Assembly: GCA_011032825.1 (NCBI GenBank) | Contig: JAADJZ010000009.1 | Location: forward strand, 930,001 to 994,000 | Direction: 5' to 3' | DNA length: 64,000 bases | Origin: Massariosphaeria phaeospora | Taxonomy: Eukaryota; Ascomycota; Dothideomycetes; Pleosporales | Shown: positions 22,204 through 34,183 of the stretch, in pieces | Numbering within the stretch: the stretch's first letter is position 1 | Layout of the letters: every line of letters starts with the position of its first letter | The notes under the pieces: generated by a model | Databases searched by the model: none | Told to the model about the DNA's origin: nothing | Seen by the model: the letters and a program-made list of their open reading frames with translations, nothing else | Program-made: the position numbers and the translations under genes

Positions 22204-24001
22204 CTAGGTCATGGTAACCTGTGCGATATTAGCATACATCGCGCACACATGACTTACCGAGGGGGACAGGGTGCTATATACATACCAGCTCCTCAGCCGA
22301 GACGGGGTGGATGGCCTGCAGCAACACGTAGATTAGCATAGTTCATTCATTTAGAGTTCAGTAATGGAGGCGCTAAGGCTAAGCTTCGCTTCCCCACAGA
22401 TGCAGGGGGGTGGCAGGAAGATGAGGACGGTGAGAGACGGGGTGCATGGATATACGTACGACGCAGTTATCGAAATCCTTCTTCGTGGCGCCCATCTTGA
22501 TCGCAACGCCGAAGCCTTGCAGGATCTCGGAGCTGCCCTGGCCCATGATATGGAGGCCGACTACTTTCTCCTCGTCGCCTACGCACACGATCTTGTACGC
22601 TGTGGGCCCCTTGTCCTCGGGATCCATCATCGCATAGTACATGCCAGTGAACTGCGTCTTGTAGATCTTGACCTTGTCACCGTACTTCTCGCGCGCCTCG
22701 GGCTCGGTCAGGCCAATAGAGCCGATTTCCGGGTGGGCGAAGACGACGGACGGGATGTTGCTGTAGTCGAGGTGGCTGTCCGGCTTGCCGCCGAAAAGAC
22801 GGTCGGAGAGGCGGCGGCCGGCGGCGATGGCTACGGGTGTGAGCTCGAATCCGCTGTTGCTAACGTCGCCGATCGCGTAGACGTTGGGGATGTTCGTGTT
22901 TTGGTAGTCGTCCACCACGACGTGGTTCGCCTCGTTGAGCTTGATGCCGAAGTCTTTGATGTGAAGGTCTTCGATCTCAGGGACGCGACCGACGGCGAAA
23001 AGCACTGTGTCGACTTCTACGGTGGATTCTTTCTTGGTTTCGGTCTCCTGGTAAGTGACGCGTTTCTGGCCGTTGCCGATGTCCTCGACTTTGGTGATCT
23101 GGGAGCCTTTGTGCAGATTAACGCCTTGACGCTCGTACTCCTTGGTTACGGTGTCCTGGATCATGGGGTCGAATGTACGGAGCAGTTTCTGCTGACGGAT
23201 AAAGAAGTGGACTTCTGATCCCAGCGAGTGAAGCATGCCGGACATCTCGACGCCAATGTATCCCGCTCCACTGGTGGCAATCTTTTTGGGAAGTTGCTCC
23301 AGGTCGAAGAAGCCATCGCTGTCGATGCACAATTCCTTTCCGGGGATATCTGGTATCTTGGGCCGACCACCAGTTGCGATGAGGATATGTTTGGCCCTGA
23401 TCCGCTGAGTACCTCCGCCTTCCAACGCCACTTCCACCTCATCCTTGGCCACAAATTTCGCTCTTCCTTTCATGTGCTCAATGTGATCTTTATTGAGATT
23501 GGTTTCGTAAATTCCATTCAGTCTCTTCACGTAGGCGTCTCTCTTCTTCTTGAATTGCGGCCAGTCGAAAGTTGGCGTCTCGTAGCCACCAAACCCATAC
23601 GCTTTGGCGTCCCGAAATGTCTCAGCGATAGCCGCTGCATTCCAGGTGACTTTTTTGGGTACGCAGCCCACATTCACACATGTCCCGCCGTATCGTTTCG
23701 ACTCGACCGCGATCACTTTGGCGCCATGTTTGGCAGCTCGTCGGCCGGATGCGATACCTCCGCTACCGATACCGATGACCAGGTAGTCACACTCTTTGGG
23801 GATGGGGGCCATGGTTGTATGGGAAGTAGAGAAGTGGTGAGAAAAGGCAGCCAGGCGGGTGGATGCCACTGTTGCTCGTGGAAAAGTTTGGATCACCCCG
23901 GTACTTGAAGGTGAAGGGAAAGCGCGAGATCGTAATGGAGAAGGTGTGGTGAGAGTAGTCTTGGTCAGACTTTGGAGTCTATAAGCAATTGGTCTACGCA
24001 T
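22204..24001 (-). CDS. GLR1: Glutathione reductase, probably dual-targeted
   Basis: Three exons (24001-22460, 22315-22286, 22218-22204) encode 528 aa. It reduces glutathione disulfide with NADPH and FAD. Visible motifs: FAD-binding GIGSGGIASGRRAA, redox-active GGTCVNVGC with Cys108 and Cys113, ATGGRP, NADPH-binding GAGYIGVEMSG, AIGDVS, and the C-terminal catalytic HPVSAEE with His517 on the tiny 30-nt second exon. The last exon encodes only V-T-M-T. Residues 1-63 form an Arg/Ser/Thr-rich, acid-poor presequence typical of mitochondrial targeting. A second in-frame Met (residue 64, codon at 23812-23810, MAPIPKECDYL) would make a cytosolic form. The usual GSGGSG-like motif reads GSGGIA, a normal variant. 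The gene is divergent from a small membrane protein. Confidence 0.95.
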
Positions 24002-24819
24002 GAAGACAGTAACGGGGACCAGAGCCTACTTATATACCCACCCCCACAGCTAAACCGGACAAGCGGTGGTCAATTGTATGTTAGTAATCGCAAAGCCGAC
24101 CCGTTGCATGGAGATTTCGGGAGGGGAGCTAAGCTGCAGGTGAGCGGCCGACACCGTGATGGATTTGTCAGAAAGAGCGAATGTGCAGCAGCGACGCCGC
24201 GTTGTTCCTACGCAATCCACTTTGCTGTTTTGCGGCGACAGCGGGCCCGATCGGCTTGGGCAAAATCGAATGACGGGGTGACGGGGAGATGCAGTTGCTC
24301 GCGCAATGTGTGCAGTGCCGCTAGTCGCTTTCATCCTAGCGACTGTATTACCTCATCGTCGTCTAGAACATGTCCAGCACCGGGTAGACCATCACTCAGG
24401 TCGTGATTCCAGATCAACTGGATACTCGCCACATCCCGCCCAAACCAGCAATTCCTCACATGCAGTAACCATGCAGCGCGAATACTGCTGCACCAAACAC
24501 TCTCCCGTTCTGTAGAGTAGTACCAAGCTCCACCACTAAGCCTTCCATTACGAAAGCACTCGTGCTGCAGGGTGCGACTCAGTCATCAATCCACCCACCC
24601 CGCTCCGTATCTACGCCGGCCACGGTCTGATCCCTATCTGTAGCCCTAAAAATGGGTGGCAGGTTGTCCATGCCTCGGGGGCCAGACGGCATGAGCGAGG
24701 TCTCCAAACCCACGTCTGGTTCGTCCCGCCTGTCGCGGGGCCGAGGCATCATCAATGGGCGGGTACGGATTTTGCATTTCTTGGTTCAACAGCCAGATGC
24801 TGACCATCCTCAGACTATC
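24002..24819. promoter_or_regulatory. Divergent promoter region
   Basis: 818 bp between the divergent GLR1 and small-membrane-protein starts. The open frame extends upstream to 24652 on the plus strand, but that part lacks domain character. No oxidative-stress element could be assigned with confidence by eye. Confidence 0.4.
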
Positions 24820-25131
24820 ATGGCTCCGTTAGCAGCATTCACCATGGCTGGCCTTTTGTTCGTGTACGCCAGGATATCGATACGCGCGGCGAAGCTGAAC
24901 GCGCAGAAGCATCGCGAGGCGGACGGTGGGCAGATAAGCTGGCACAAAGAGAGTATGAGGAGACATGGTCAGCTGGAGAGGGTGGACAACGACCGGAGTA
25001 CACTGAAGGAGGTTTTCATGTCAGATATGGGCAGGAAGAACAAAGTAGTAGAGAGTAAAGAGGGCCCTGCAAAGGCTGAGCGGTCGGCGGATGAAGAGCG
25101 ATTACGAAAAATGATGGGCAAGAACGACTGA
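24820..25131 (+). CDS. Small single-pass membrane protein, conserved-looking
   Basis: 103 aa from the Met at 24820, chosen over the in-frame Met at 24652. From 24820 the protein begins with a compact hydrophobic helix (APLAAFTMAGLLFVYA) followed by a basic Arg/Lys segment, whereas the upstream extension is polar with no recognisable feature. The C-terminal 75 residues are highly charged and probably helical (SADEERLRKMMGK). The layout resembles small mitochondrial or ER membrane proteins common in filamentous fungi, but I cannot name a family. A CAG just before the ATG could also be a splice acceptor for a 5' UTR intron. Divergent from GLR1. Confidence 0.6.
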   Translation: MAPLAAFTMAGLLFVYARISIRAAKLNAQKHREADGGQISWHKESMRRHGQLERVDNDRSTLKEVFMSDMGRKNKVVESKEGPAKAERSADEERLRKMMGKND

Positions 25132-26292
25132 AAGGTCGGGGATAGTTGGAGGATCGGTATTGGGACTGGAGATTCGGGATGCTCAGGACTCGATCAGACT
25201 CCCCCCAAGGTTATACGCTACAGACCACCAGTTTCACTAGGAGCCACCACGAGCAGATTATCTACTTTACTCGAGGGCTATTCACGATTGGTCAAGCGAC
25301 CATGTGTGCCCAGCTCATTTTGTCTGATACACCAGCACCCCCGTGCATGACTTCGTGCCTGATTTAAGATAGTTTTAGGCAACGCTCTTGACAGTATAAG
25401 AAACTCTAGCAATAGCTAGATAGGTTACTTTTATCTTTACCAAGCCCTACTGTATCTAGCATACTAGGTAATGTACTATAAAAACTTATAAAGGTGTAGG
25501 AGTGTAGTTCATGCACGGGTGCAGTAGAAGGCCAGTCTGGTACGTACGATGCCCAAACCGCAGATCTGCTAGTTATCTATTCACACTCACAGTCCACTAC
25601 CGCCTACAGAACCCGGCCTGATTCAACAATAGACAAACTGATGTGTCTGAAGTATCCCCCGGCGAGCATCTGATTGGCCAGAGCCGCAGCTCCGCCATGC
25701 TTGCAGCGGCACCAAGCTTTCACATGCGCTTTTGACCCCGCAGCTACAAACGCCAATTCCACGCGCAGTAAGCTGTGTGTTACGGGGATGTGAGTATCCA
25801 AACGGCGCATATAGACAAGTAGTGACGGTCGTTGCTCGTGAAGCGCGGTCGCAGCTTCCGTTGACAGGTGCTCACATGGCACACTGTGGACCCTTCATCG
25901 AGATCATCATAATATATGGCGAGCGAAATATCTCCTGGTCCTAAAGCGAAGACCTCTGCGTAGATCGCCTAGTTCCCGACCAATTGTGGCTGCGCGTGTT
26001 AGACAGGTTTCGGTGGTTTCATTGCACAAAGCAGCTCCGAGTAAGCTTAACCCCACCATCTCAACACCACGCTTCCGATCCACTCCTCACTGCAGCCCCG
26101 AGCCAACATCTGCCATTGTCGCCCTTCTGTTCCCCGAGCCACACCGCTAACTGCACGGGTCCGCCGTGACAGGACCGGCATCCACCAGCGCTACCACTTC
26201 GAGGCGGCCTTGATGGAGCTTGCCCGGCTACTGGTCTCGTCGCGATCGCCGTAGGAAGACCTCAACGTCTTCCACAGCTAGCGATAGCCAGT
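25132..26292. other. Intergenic region
   Basis: No supported gene; AT-rich around 25370-25500. Holds the promoter of the mitochondrial carrier. Confidence 0.5.
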
Positions 26293-27729
26293 ATGCCCGA
26301 GCGCAAAGACGGAGGGACCGCAGCCAACGACCTGTATTCTTCGCGGCCGAACGACCTGACCGACGTGTCGCGTTCTGTCTTGCGGAGCGAGCAGGCCAAA
26401 CGATGGGCCAAGAAGTACCGGACAGAGATAGCTGCCAGCTCCAGCAGTCTGCTCTCTACTTTTACCGCAGTAAGCACAAGCTATGGGGCTCAAGCTCAGC
26501 GGCAACTGACAAGCTCCAGTACCCTCTCGACTCTGTCAAAACACGACTACAAGCGTACATCTCCCTCCCGCCAACCGTACACCAGAGCTGACCTTCTCGC
26601 AGTTACAAATTCAACTCCTTCTCCGACTGCGTACGGCACACATACAAGACGGAGGGCTTCCATGGCTTCTATCGCGGTGCGTACTCGGCTCACGCGATTG
26701 ACTTCAAGACTGCGCTGACGTGTTGGCACAGGTGTCTGGTCTCCCCTCGCAAGCATTACCCTCGTTCGGACCGTCTCGTTTTCGATATACCAAAAGTCGA
26801 AGTACACTATTGACGCCTGGATGTATCGGGCTACCGGGACCTCTCCGCTTGTCATCGCGAATACTCCACATGCGTTGCCGACATTTTCGACCATAACTTG
26901 CTTTGGCCTGTCGGGCGCCTTGTCTGGAGCAACGATAACGGCCATTGCCTGTAAGACTCACAACACCTTCTAACGACATCAAGACTGATGTGGTGCTCTA
27001 GGCCCTTTTGAGTTGACCAAGCTGAGCGCGCAGATATCGAAGCTAATGGCTGATCGCAAGGATGGTGACGGCAAGAATGAGGCACTTCGGAAGAGCTACC
27101 AGAACTTAGGGACCTTCAGAACCGCGCAGAATCTAGTCAAACATCGCGGCTGGATGGGACTATATTCCGGGTTTCATTTGCATCTACGTAAGCACCCTAT
27201 TGGAACAACTACCTGGATCACGGAACTAATCACTCTAGTGCGCGACACAATCGGTACCGGTATCTATTTCATCACGTACGAGAGTGTCAAGCAACTTCTA
27301 GCAAATGCCCGGGGTAGTTCTCCTACCACACCATCAGCTGTCGTTTTTGCTGGTGGTATGTGCGGGCTTGTCAGCTGGGCTTGTGTAAGTTCAGGAAGCT
27401 AGTTATGCAAGACGTCACCACTAACCGTAACCCAGATATTCCCCATTGACACTGCTAAGAGCATTTACCAGCGGAACTGTCTTATGAGCGGCCGAGACAA
27501 GGCAACGCGACCGAAAATCCAGTTCTTCAACCCCCAGATGTATCGCGGTACGCTTCTTCCCCAACCCTACTGGCCGAGGGTCACATACTTACTTTGCGTA
27601 GGTCTCGGCGTCTCGATGAGCAGATCGTGCGTTGTCAATGCTATTTTCTTTTCCGCATTTGAATTCACCAAGAAACACATCAACGGCATAGCGATTGACG
27701 ACGAGCTTTTGCGGCAGAACCGCCTCTGA
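26293..27729 (+). CDS. Mitochondrial carrier family (SLC25) protein
   Basis: Eight exons (26293-26469, 26520-26554, 26603-26676, 26732-26950, 27002-27187, 27239-27384, 27436-27547, 27602-27729), all phase-compatible, encode about 358 aa. The three tandem carrier repeats show as three Px[D/E]xx[K/R] signatures: PLDSVK, on a 35-nt exon, PFELTK and PIDTAK. Each is followed by the expected loop and even-numbered helix, with SFSDCVRHTYKTEGFHGFYRG being the classical matrix-loop pattern of the first repeat (here given only in outline). The first ~60 residues precede the first repeat and are polar. Carriers of this fold exchange metabolites across the inner mitochondrial membrane. Contact-site residues were not resolved well enough to name the substrate. 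Confidence 0.87.
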
Positions 27730-29831
27730 GCTTACCTTTTGCTATATACCGGAGTTTCTACATGATGTTTGCTGCATAGGATATGGAGTAGGTGTTCTTG
27801 ACTTTGCAATCCACGGATTAAACTGGCATAGCATTGAATCAACGCGCATGATACCATGCGCTGTTAATCGACTTTCGATTTGTTCATCTCTGTTACCTCT
27901 TGCTATCTGCTATCTGCTACACCAGTGGACAAAGTACCACTTCTATCGTAGCCTTTTCTGATATATCTAACGCTGTATACAGGAGATTGCAATGACGCGA
28001 GAAGTCCATTTGCTGTCTCTCATCGTGAGCTCGCGACATTTTTACCCTAGTGGCATTCGAATTCAGCCCTCTCTACCTAAAAGTAACCCCGCTCAGCTCT
28101 CAAGCTTGACGGCAACCTTAACGTTTGATCGCTATGACAGCCATGGCAGATGCGGTGCTTATTCTTCTAGGCCTCGGAAGTACTTCACATCTCTCTCGGG
28201 TCAATTACTAGCTGACCCGGACCAACGAATAGGTTGTGCAGCTCAAAGCTATTGAGAAAGCTTGCCCCGAGACTCATGTCTATGTCGAAGGCTCGATTTT
28301 GCAAAGCACTCGACCTCATGTGTGCGACCCCCTTGGCCACGACCCAAGTGGACGACATCCTGTCTTCCTTGAGTACTAGAGATATTTGTTAGAGGCAGGG
28401 CTGAGACGGATATCAGACGTACGGGGATGTGACGATGTAACTATTTATGTGGGGGGCCGAATTGTGAGCCAGGTATTCGGTATGGGACAACGCTGCTACT
28501 ACTACTGACAACATTGTATCTGCGAAACGGGGAGACCTTGGGGTTGCATGGTTATGGCTGAGGAAGGGCATTAGAATGGCAAACGCGGTTGTTTTCTGAA
28601 TAGGGTCAACGTATTGAGTCTTAACTATATTAATAGAATATGAAGCTATCTCGCCTTTGCTTTTTGTTGTTGTCGGTTCGTGTAGTCATTAGGCTAATAG
28701 TACTTTGGCCGTGACAGGCTGCTTCTTTTCCACGGGAATACGCGGCTCTTGTACAGAACAGTATTACAGAGACAGTATCGTCCTCTAGCTTTCTTTGTAG
28801 CTGGAACAGCGGGCCGGGGAAAGGTCATGCATGGCAAGAATACGTCTATACTTGGCTGCGTTCTAGTCCATCTAGAGCTGTTTTTCCTCGCGAGACTCTA
28901 GAGGTGGAAAGACTGCTAGACAAGTCTGTTCTATTGTCGAAGCCGTTTGCTGCTTGGCTTGAGGAAAAGCACTGGCTGCTGAACGGTTTTACTGCGAGAG
29001 CTGGCGGGGGCGGGACTTACTACTGGGTTGTTGGTAATTGTTGGGCTCTATATGGTATGTCCAATATGTATGTGCGAAGAGCCTTGTCATTCCCCTCAAG
29101 GTTGGGATGTTCGGGGGACATGTTCGGCATGCAATTAGGCGTGCGTACGACTCTGTCGATGGCGGGCAGGTGGACTCGAAGTGGTATGATATATGGCTAT
29201 GGCGCTCCAGCTATCGGATACGTTGCTCGTAACTCTCCTGTGTAGCTAGCAATTGTCGAGCCCGGCACCTACTCTGGCTTCGCGTGCTTCTCTCGGCACG
29301 AAATACATTTCCAATATCAGCAGTGGGGCTTTGCGCATAATCGCCTCTGGCGATTTTGACTCGGGATGTCGCTGTGCCTCAGCGTTGCTTTGATGGGCTC
29401 TATAACTACCGGACTCTTCTTGTAGTGTACTTCTTGCTCGTTCTCCAGATATGGCATAACCCACCCGCTCAAGTATGGCAGACTCTTGATAAGCAGCTTC
29501 TGTGCGTGTTGGATATCCACAAATGGGCGTTCGGATGTAACCTCCTTGTGCTTTTGCTCCGGTGTTGCTTGTAGGTAGTCCAATCTGGGAGAACATTATG
29601 TAGCCAGCGTGGTAGACACAGTAGAGTATTGTTAAAGGTAGTCTGATCATCCTCCAGCCTGCCCGCCAAGCTCTGCGCGGCCGAGCCGGAGATGAACCGC
29701 ATCAGAAATTGGTGAAAGTTTCCAGCGCCAACGGCCAAGAGGCAGAGATGGATGGATTTCGCTCGTCTGTGGACTTCGTGGGCGGTGTCGGCGAGCAGTT
29801 TGAGGGACCGACACGGCGCTGCAAGACGGTA
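27730..29831. other. 2.1-kb gene-poor region beside transposon block
   Basis: No supported gene. Open frames such as 28904-29245 (+) lack domains and start context. A GC-richer, coding-looking stretch at ~29640-29830 ends exactly at the first transposon insertion site. Confidence 0.4.
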
Positions 29832-31941
29832 CCGTGTCCGTGCACCCAATGCACGGATTCAGCCAATGCACGCCGAACACCATAAACGCTCTATTAGAAA
29901 TAAGGCTGTAGAGCCACCTACAATTAATATTATCACAAGATATTCTAGTAGAGTACTATATTGATACTTGCGATCAACTTGTGCTACTTATATTTATCTG
30001 GAAGCTTGACGTTGCGGCCGCTACGCGTTAGGATAGCTAGGGCAGCAGATACGCTCTCTAAGGCCTCCGCAGCATCTCTAGTATCAACGCTGCGTTTGTA
30101 ACGCTTTTTGCTCTGTAGAGATAGCTGCGGAGCCTTTCTTTTACCCTTTTGTAAAAATTGTAGAGCTTTTGTAGCGTCGCGAGCCTCCTTCTGGCGAGCG
30201 CGCTCTGCTGCCTTTTCTGCCATCTCCTTCTCCTTCGCTACCTTAGCTGCCTCCCGCGCTACACGCTTCTCCTCTGCAATTTTCTCCTTGTACAGCTTAG
30301 CTGCCTTCCTTAGCTCTGCTGTCTCTGCTTTTTGAAGTTGCTGTTCCTAATTTTCCTGCTCCTTGATTGACTAACGAACACGTGCCTCCTTTACTTTCCT
30401 TGGTAACCAGAAAATAGCCCCACCATGATACTCCTGGCGCTGTTGAAAGTCTAGAGCTTTGCTCTTCTTCTTACGCTTCTTCTTAATAGATAGAGCCTGC
30501 TTAAGCCCATTCATCTTATGGTTGATTAGGTCATTTTGGACAGATAGGTGGTAGAGCGATTGACGAAGCTTCTGTGTATTCTTACTGCTCTAATCGCTTA
30601 CTACAGAGCGTACAAGCCTATCTATCTTTCTCCAATCATAATCGCTAAGTGATGATATAGAGTTTTCTTTTGATTCTTGAGTTTTAGTGAATCTATCAAG
30701 GATAGGATTAAGATTAGGAGGTAATATGCCTGTTGCTCTAAAAGAGCTAAGAATTGTTGATTCCTTAAAGGAGGTCTCCTACGCCTTCTAGAATAGTAGA
30801 AAGAAGTTGCCTTTAGTAATAGAAAAGAGACCTTGGCTTGTTTGAAAGTAGTTTGATAGTTCTACTAAGTAGGCGGTTGATAGAGGCTTGAACATCGCTA
30901 CATCGAGTGGCTGAAGCGTATGAGTTGAATGAGAAAGTAAGATAGCAAGGAGAATCTTGTTCTGATCACAGTAGTCGATAAAATCCATAGTAATATGGGA
31001 TCCGTGGCCATTCAGGATTAGGAGTTGATAGGATCGTCAGGTTTTCTCTTTTGTACAGCGATCAAACACCTGCTCAAGCTAGGCAAGTCCAATATCGTTG
31101 TTCGTCCAGCTAGAGGGTGATGAGGTGATAAATACTAGGTGTTCTCCTGCCTGGATATCGTCTACCTAGCTTGATTGAATGCTCTTGTTGGCAGCTTCAT
31201 AGATAAGGCTTGGAGGCAGAGCAGATCCATCAGCGCATATACATGCTAGGAGCGTAATCCATGCACAATTTCCATCCTAGATTGATGCCCTAACCTCCTT
31301 CTTCTCCCACATTCGTCTACTAAATATCCTCTTTAATCTACCAATAATGCCGATTAGGAAGCCTTTCTCGTCCATATTGTAGGTATAACGAGGATCTATC
31401 TGATATTGCTCAATCTTGCTGTGTAAAAGATGAAAGTAGAGGCGATATTTATCCTCTGAATCAGCTTTGTGGCGATTGCTGTCCATGCCAACTGTCCATT
31501 GTGATATGAGATGAATGCTGTGTCGGTTGATAAAGCGGGTAACCCAGCTCTCGCTGACTAGCTCCTTAGCTATTGTTGATGCAAAATTTCGTATCATCTC
31601 TCTTGTAGGAGGTATATGTCTCTCTGTAAGTCGTTTGATATATCGCACAAGCTCCTGCTCTTGCTATAGGTTGAGCTTTTGTTGATTGTTTGCAGTAGCT
31701 GCACGCGACGCTGTAACACCTCGGTGTCTTCGCGATAGTGTACTGCGATTGACACCACGTCTAGTAGCAATTTCTGTATATGAGAAATCTTCTCCTGGCT
31801 CTCGCGATTCGATTTCATCAATTGCAGCCTGAATAGGGTCCATAGTGGTGGAGTTGTCGCGTGTTGAAGATTAGGGGGTTTTGACGTGTTTGGTGTTCGG
31901 CGTGCATTGGCTGAATCCGTGCATTGGGTGCACGGACACGG
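29832..31941 (-). mobile_element. TE1: pogo/Fot1-type DNA transposon
   Basis: 2110 bp bounded by TA dinucleotides (29830-29831 and 31942-31943), the target duplication of Tc1/mariner-superfamily elements. The terminal inverted repeats are 51 bp and identical (29832-29882 and 31891-31941), starting CCGTGTCCGTGCACCC. A single transposase-like frame lies on the minus strand. Perfect repeats with a decayed gene suggest a fairly recent insertion followed by mutation, or mobilisation in trans. Confidence 0.9.
29984..31843 (-). pseudogene. TE1 transposase (DDE, pogo/Fot1-like), inactivated
   Basis: A 620-codon frame beginning MDPIQAAIDEIESRE, colinear with no frameshift but with ten internal stops: nine TAG and one TGA. 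Parts recognised: N-terminal helix-turn-helix (YTEIATRRGVNRSTLSRR), CENP-B-like DNA-binding segment (PPTREMIRNFA, ESWVTRFINRH), the first catalytic Asp in YNMDEKGF, the second catalytic block LILNGHGSH where Asp is expected but Asn is encoded, HTLQPLDVAMF, and a Lys/Glu/Ala-rich C-terminal coiled coil. Two stops align with Trp codons preserved in the neighbouring element TE2 (FWSAW). The Asp-to-Asn change alone should abolish catalysis. Confidence 0.85.
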
Positions 31942-31970
31942 TATTCTATCTGTCTGGCTCCGAACACATA

Positions 31971-34109
31971 CAGTGCCCGTGCGCGCGATGAGCCAGTACA
32001 ACCGATGAGCCACCCCAACATCAAAACATGTATTTCGTCCCAACCTTAACGCGTCACAACTCCACCAATATGAACTCAATCGAGGCTGCGATTGAAGCAA
32101 TCGAATTAGGTGAAGCTGGCGCATCTTTCTCGTATCGCGAAGTTGCAAAATAGTTTAATGTTGATCGCACAACACTGTCGCGAAGGCACAAGGGCAGAAC
32201 GCAGTCCCACGCAGCCGCATCAGAAGAACAGCAATTACTCAACCTACAACAAGAAGCAGAGCTTGTACAGTACATAGAAAGATGCACAGAGCGAAGCTTG
32301 CCACCTACAAGAGAGATGGTACGAAATTTCGCTAGCGCAGTTGCGAAACACGAGGCTTCGCATGCGTGGGTTTCGCGCTTTCTGCATCGCCACGCCGACG
32401 AGCTTACCACCAAATGGAGCGCTAAGATTGATCGCAATCGTCACCAAGCTGACTTACATGAGAAATACAACCTATACTTTCAACTGCTGCACAGGAAAAT
32501 GCATGAGTACGGCGTTGAAGCGCGCAATACCTATAATATAGATGAAAAAGGCTTCTTTGTCGGCATTACTACACGCTCAAAACGCGTCTTTTTTAAAGCA
32601 GTTTAGCAGGCAAAATTGCGTACAGCGGCTATACAAGATGGCAATAGAGAATAGATCACGCTTTTGGCTTGTGTTTGCGCTAATAGTGAGGCGCTGCCGC
32701 CCGCTCTTATCTACGAAGGAAAAGCTAGCTTGCAATCAAGCTAGGTTGACAACGTTGAAGCTAGAAAACACCAAGTATTTATAGCGAACTCAACTTTAGG
32801 ATAGACGAACAACGATATCGGATTGGCCTAGCTTAAGCAGCTGTTTGAGCGCTACACAAAGCAAAAAGCGCGCCGGCAATAGCGCTTCCTTCTCGTTGAC
32901 GGCTACGGCAGCTACCTTACGCGCAAGTTTATAAACTTTTGCGACGCTAAAAAGATCCTACTAGCTGTTTTTCTTTCTCATTCAACTCACACTTTACAGC
33001 CGCTTGATGTGGTGTTGTTCTCTCCTCTTTCGAACTACTACTCGCAAGAACTCAACTGCTACCTACACCAATCGCAAGGGCTTGTTAGCGTTAAGAAAGG
33101 CGACTTTTTTTCAATATTTTGGTCAGCGTGGGGCACTACAATGAGGAGGGAGACTATACAGAAGAGTTTTGAAGCTACGAGCGTGTGGCCGATAGATGCA
33201 AAGGTTATACTCAAACGCTTCAACACTACTACTTTAGATCAAGATAAAGATACAGAACTGCAGAAGCTTAGTAATAGGGATAGTTAGAATGATATACGAA
33301 AAATTCTAGACACCGCAGTTGCAGATAAGACGAAAGGTAAAGCTAAACGCTTTGCTAGTACATTACACTCTCTACAGGTTCAAAACGAGCTACTCTACTA
33401 CGAAAACGATAGCCTCCGCGCGGTACTCACCACGAAACGAAAGCATAAAAAGAAGAGTAAAGTCCTTAACCTGCAGCAGCGCGAGGAGTATCATGGCAGC
33501 GCTGTACTATAGAGTCCTCGCAAGATCCGAGAAGCTCGAGTGCGCAAGACAGTCAAACAGCGCGAAAAAGAGCAGCAAAAACTCTAGAAAACTTAGGCAA
33601 AAAAGCTTAAAGCTGCTGCTACACTATATAAAACAAAGATAGTAAAAGAGGCAAAAGCGCTGCGACAAATTACAAAAGAGCGGCGCAATGAGAAGCAGAA
33701 AGCGAAGGCTGCAGATCTAGCCGCCGCGCGCGCGCTCAAAAAGCAGCAACGCGACGCTGCAACTTTACAAAAATCTCGCGATACACTAAAAAAAGGCAAG
33801 CGAGCAGCTTCACCTAGCGCTGTAGCAAAATCTACAAAGAGGCGTCGTGTTGTAGGTGCTGCAAGTAGTGTTGATGCTGCATCTCTGCTGCCGCAGCCTC
33901 CACCCAAAACCACCACGCAGGGCCGCCAAATTAAGGTACCACAAAAATTCAAATAGTGCAAAAGATGCGCAAGCCTCTATATAGTACTACACTAGAAAAT
34001 TTCATAATAGTTGAATCAATATGTGGCTCTACAGCCTCGTTTTTGCGGGTGCTAATTTTAGTTGGGGTGGCTCATCGGTTGTACTGGCTCATCGCGCGCA
34101 CGGGCACTG
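31971..34109 (+). mobile_element. TE2: pogo/Fot1-type DNA transposon
   Basis: 2139 bp bounded by TA (31969-31970 and 34110-34111). The 49-bp inverted repeats are identical (31971-32019 and 34061-34109), starting CAGTGCCCGTGCGCGC. They differ from those of TE1 although the transposases are related. Only 27 bp separate its left TA from the right TA boundary of TE1. Confidence 0.9.
32070..33956 (+). pseudogene. TE2 transposase (DDE, pogo/Fot1-like), inactivated by TAG codons
   Basis: Begins MNSIEAAIEAIELGE and runs 628 codons to VPQKFK-stop with no frameshift. It is interrupted by eleven in-frame TAG codons and no TAA or TGA. Recognised parts: helix-turn-helix (YREVAK...VDRTTLSRR), CENP-B-like segment (PPTREMVRNFA, HAWVSRFLHRH), catalytic YNIDEKGF and LLVDGYGSY, HTLQPLDVVLF, and a long basic C-terminal coiled coil. 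Several TAGs sit where TE1 or the family has Trp. Both catalytic Asp residues that can be identified are intact. Related to, but clearly diverged from, the TE1 transposase. Confidence 0.85.
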
Positions 34110-34183
34110 TAGAAAACGACCTGCGGGATGGAACCCTTCCGCATAGCCAGCCTTGATGGTCCCTCTCACCTTCCCCAGCGCTA

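Noticed and set aside
22364..23218. 284-aa open frame antisense to glutathione reductase
   Set aside because: Shadow of the GLR1 coding strand; GC-biased antisense frame with no domain of its own.
28904..29245. 113-aa frame before the transposon block
   Set aside because: No domain, no splice-consistent extension, unusual composition; not enough to call a gene.
29640..29830. Minus-strand coding-looking stretch ending at the TE1 insertion site
   Set aside because: Too short for a family assignment and several frames are open; kept only as context for the insertion-cluster finding.
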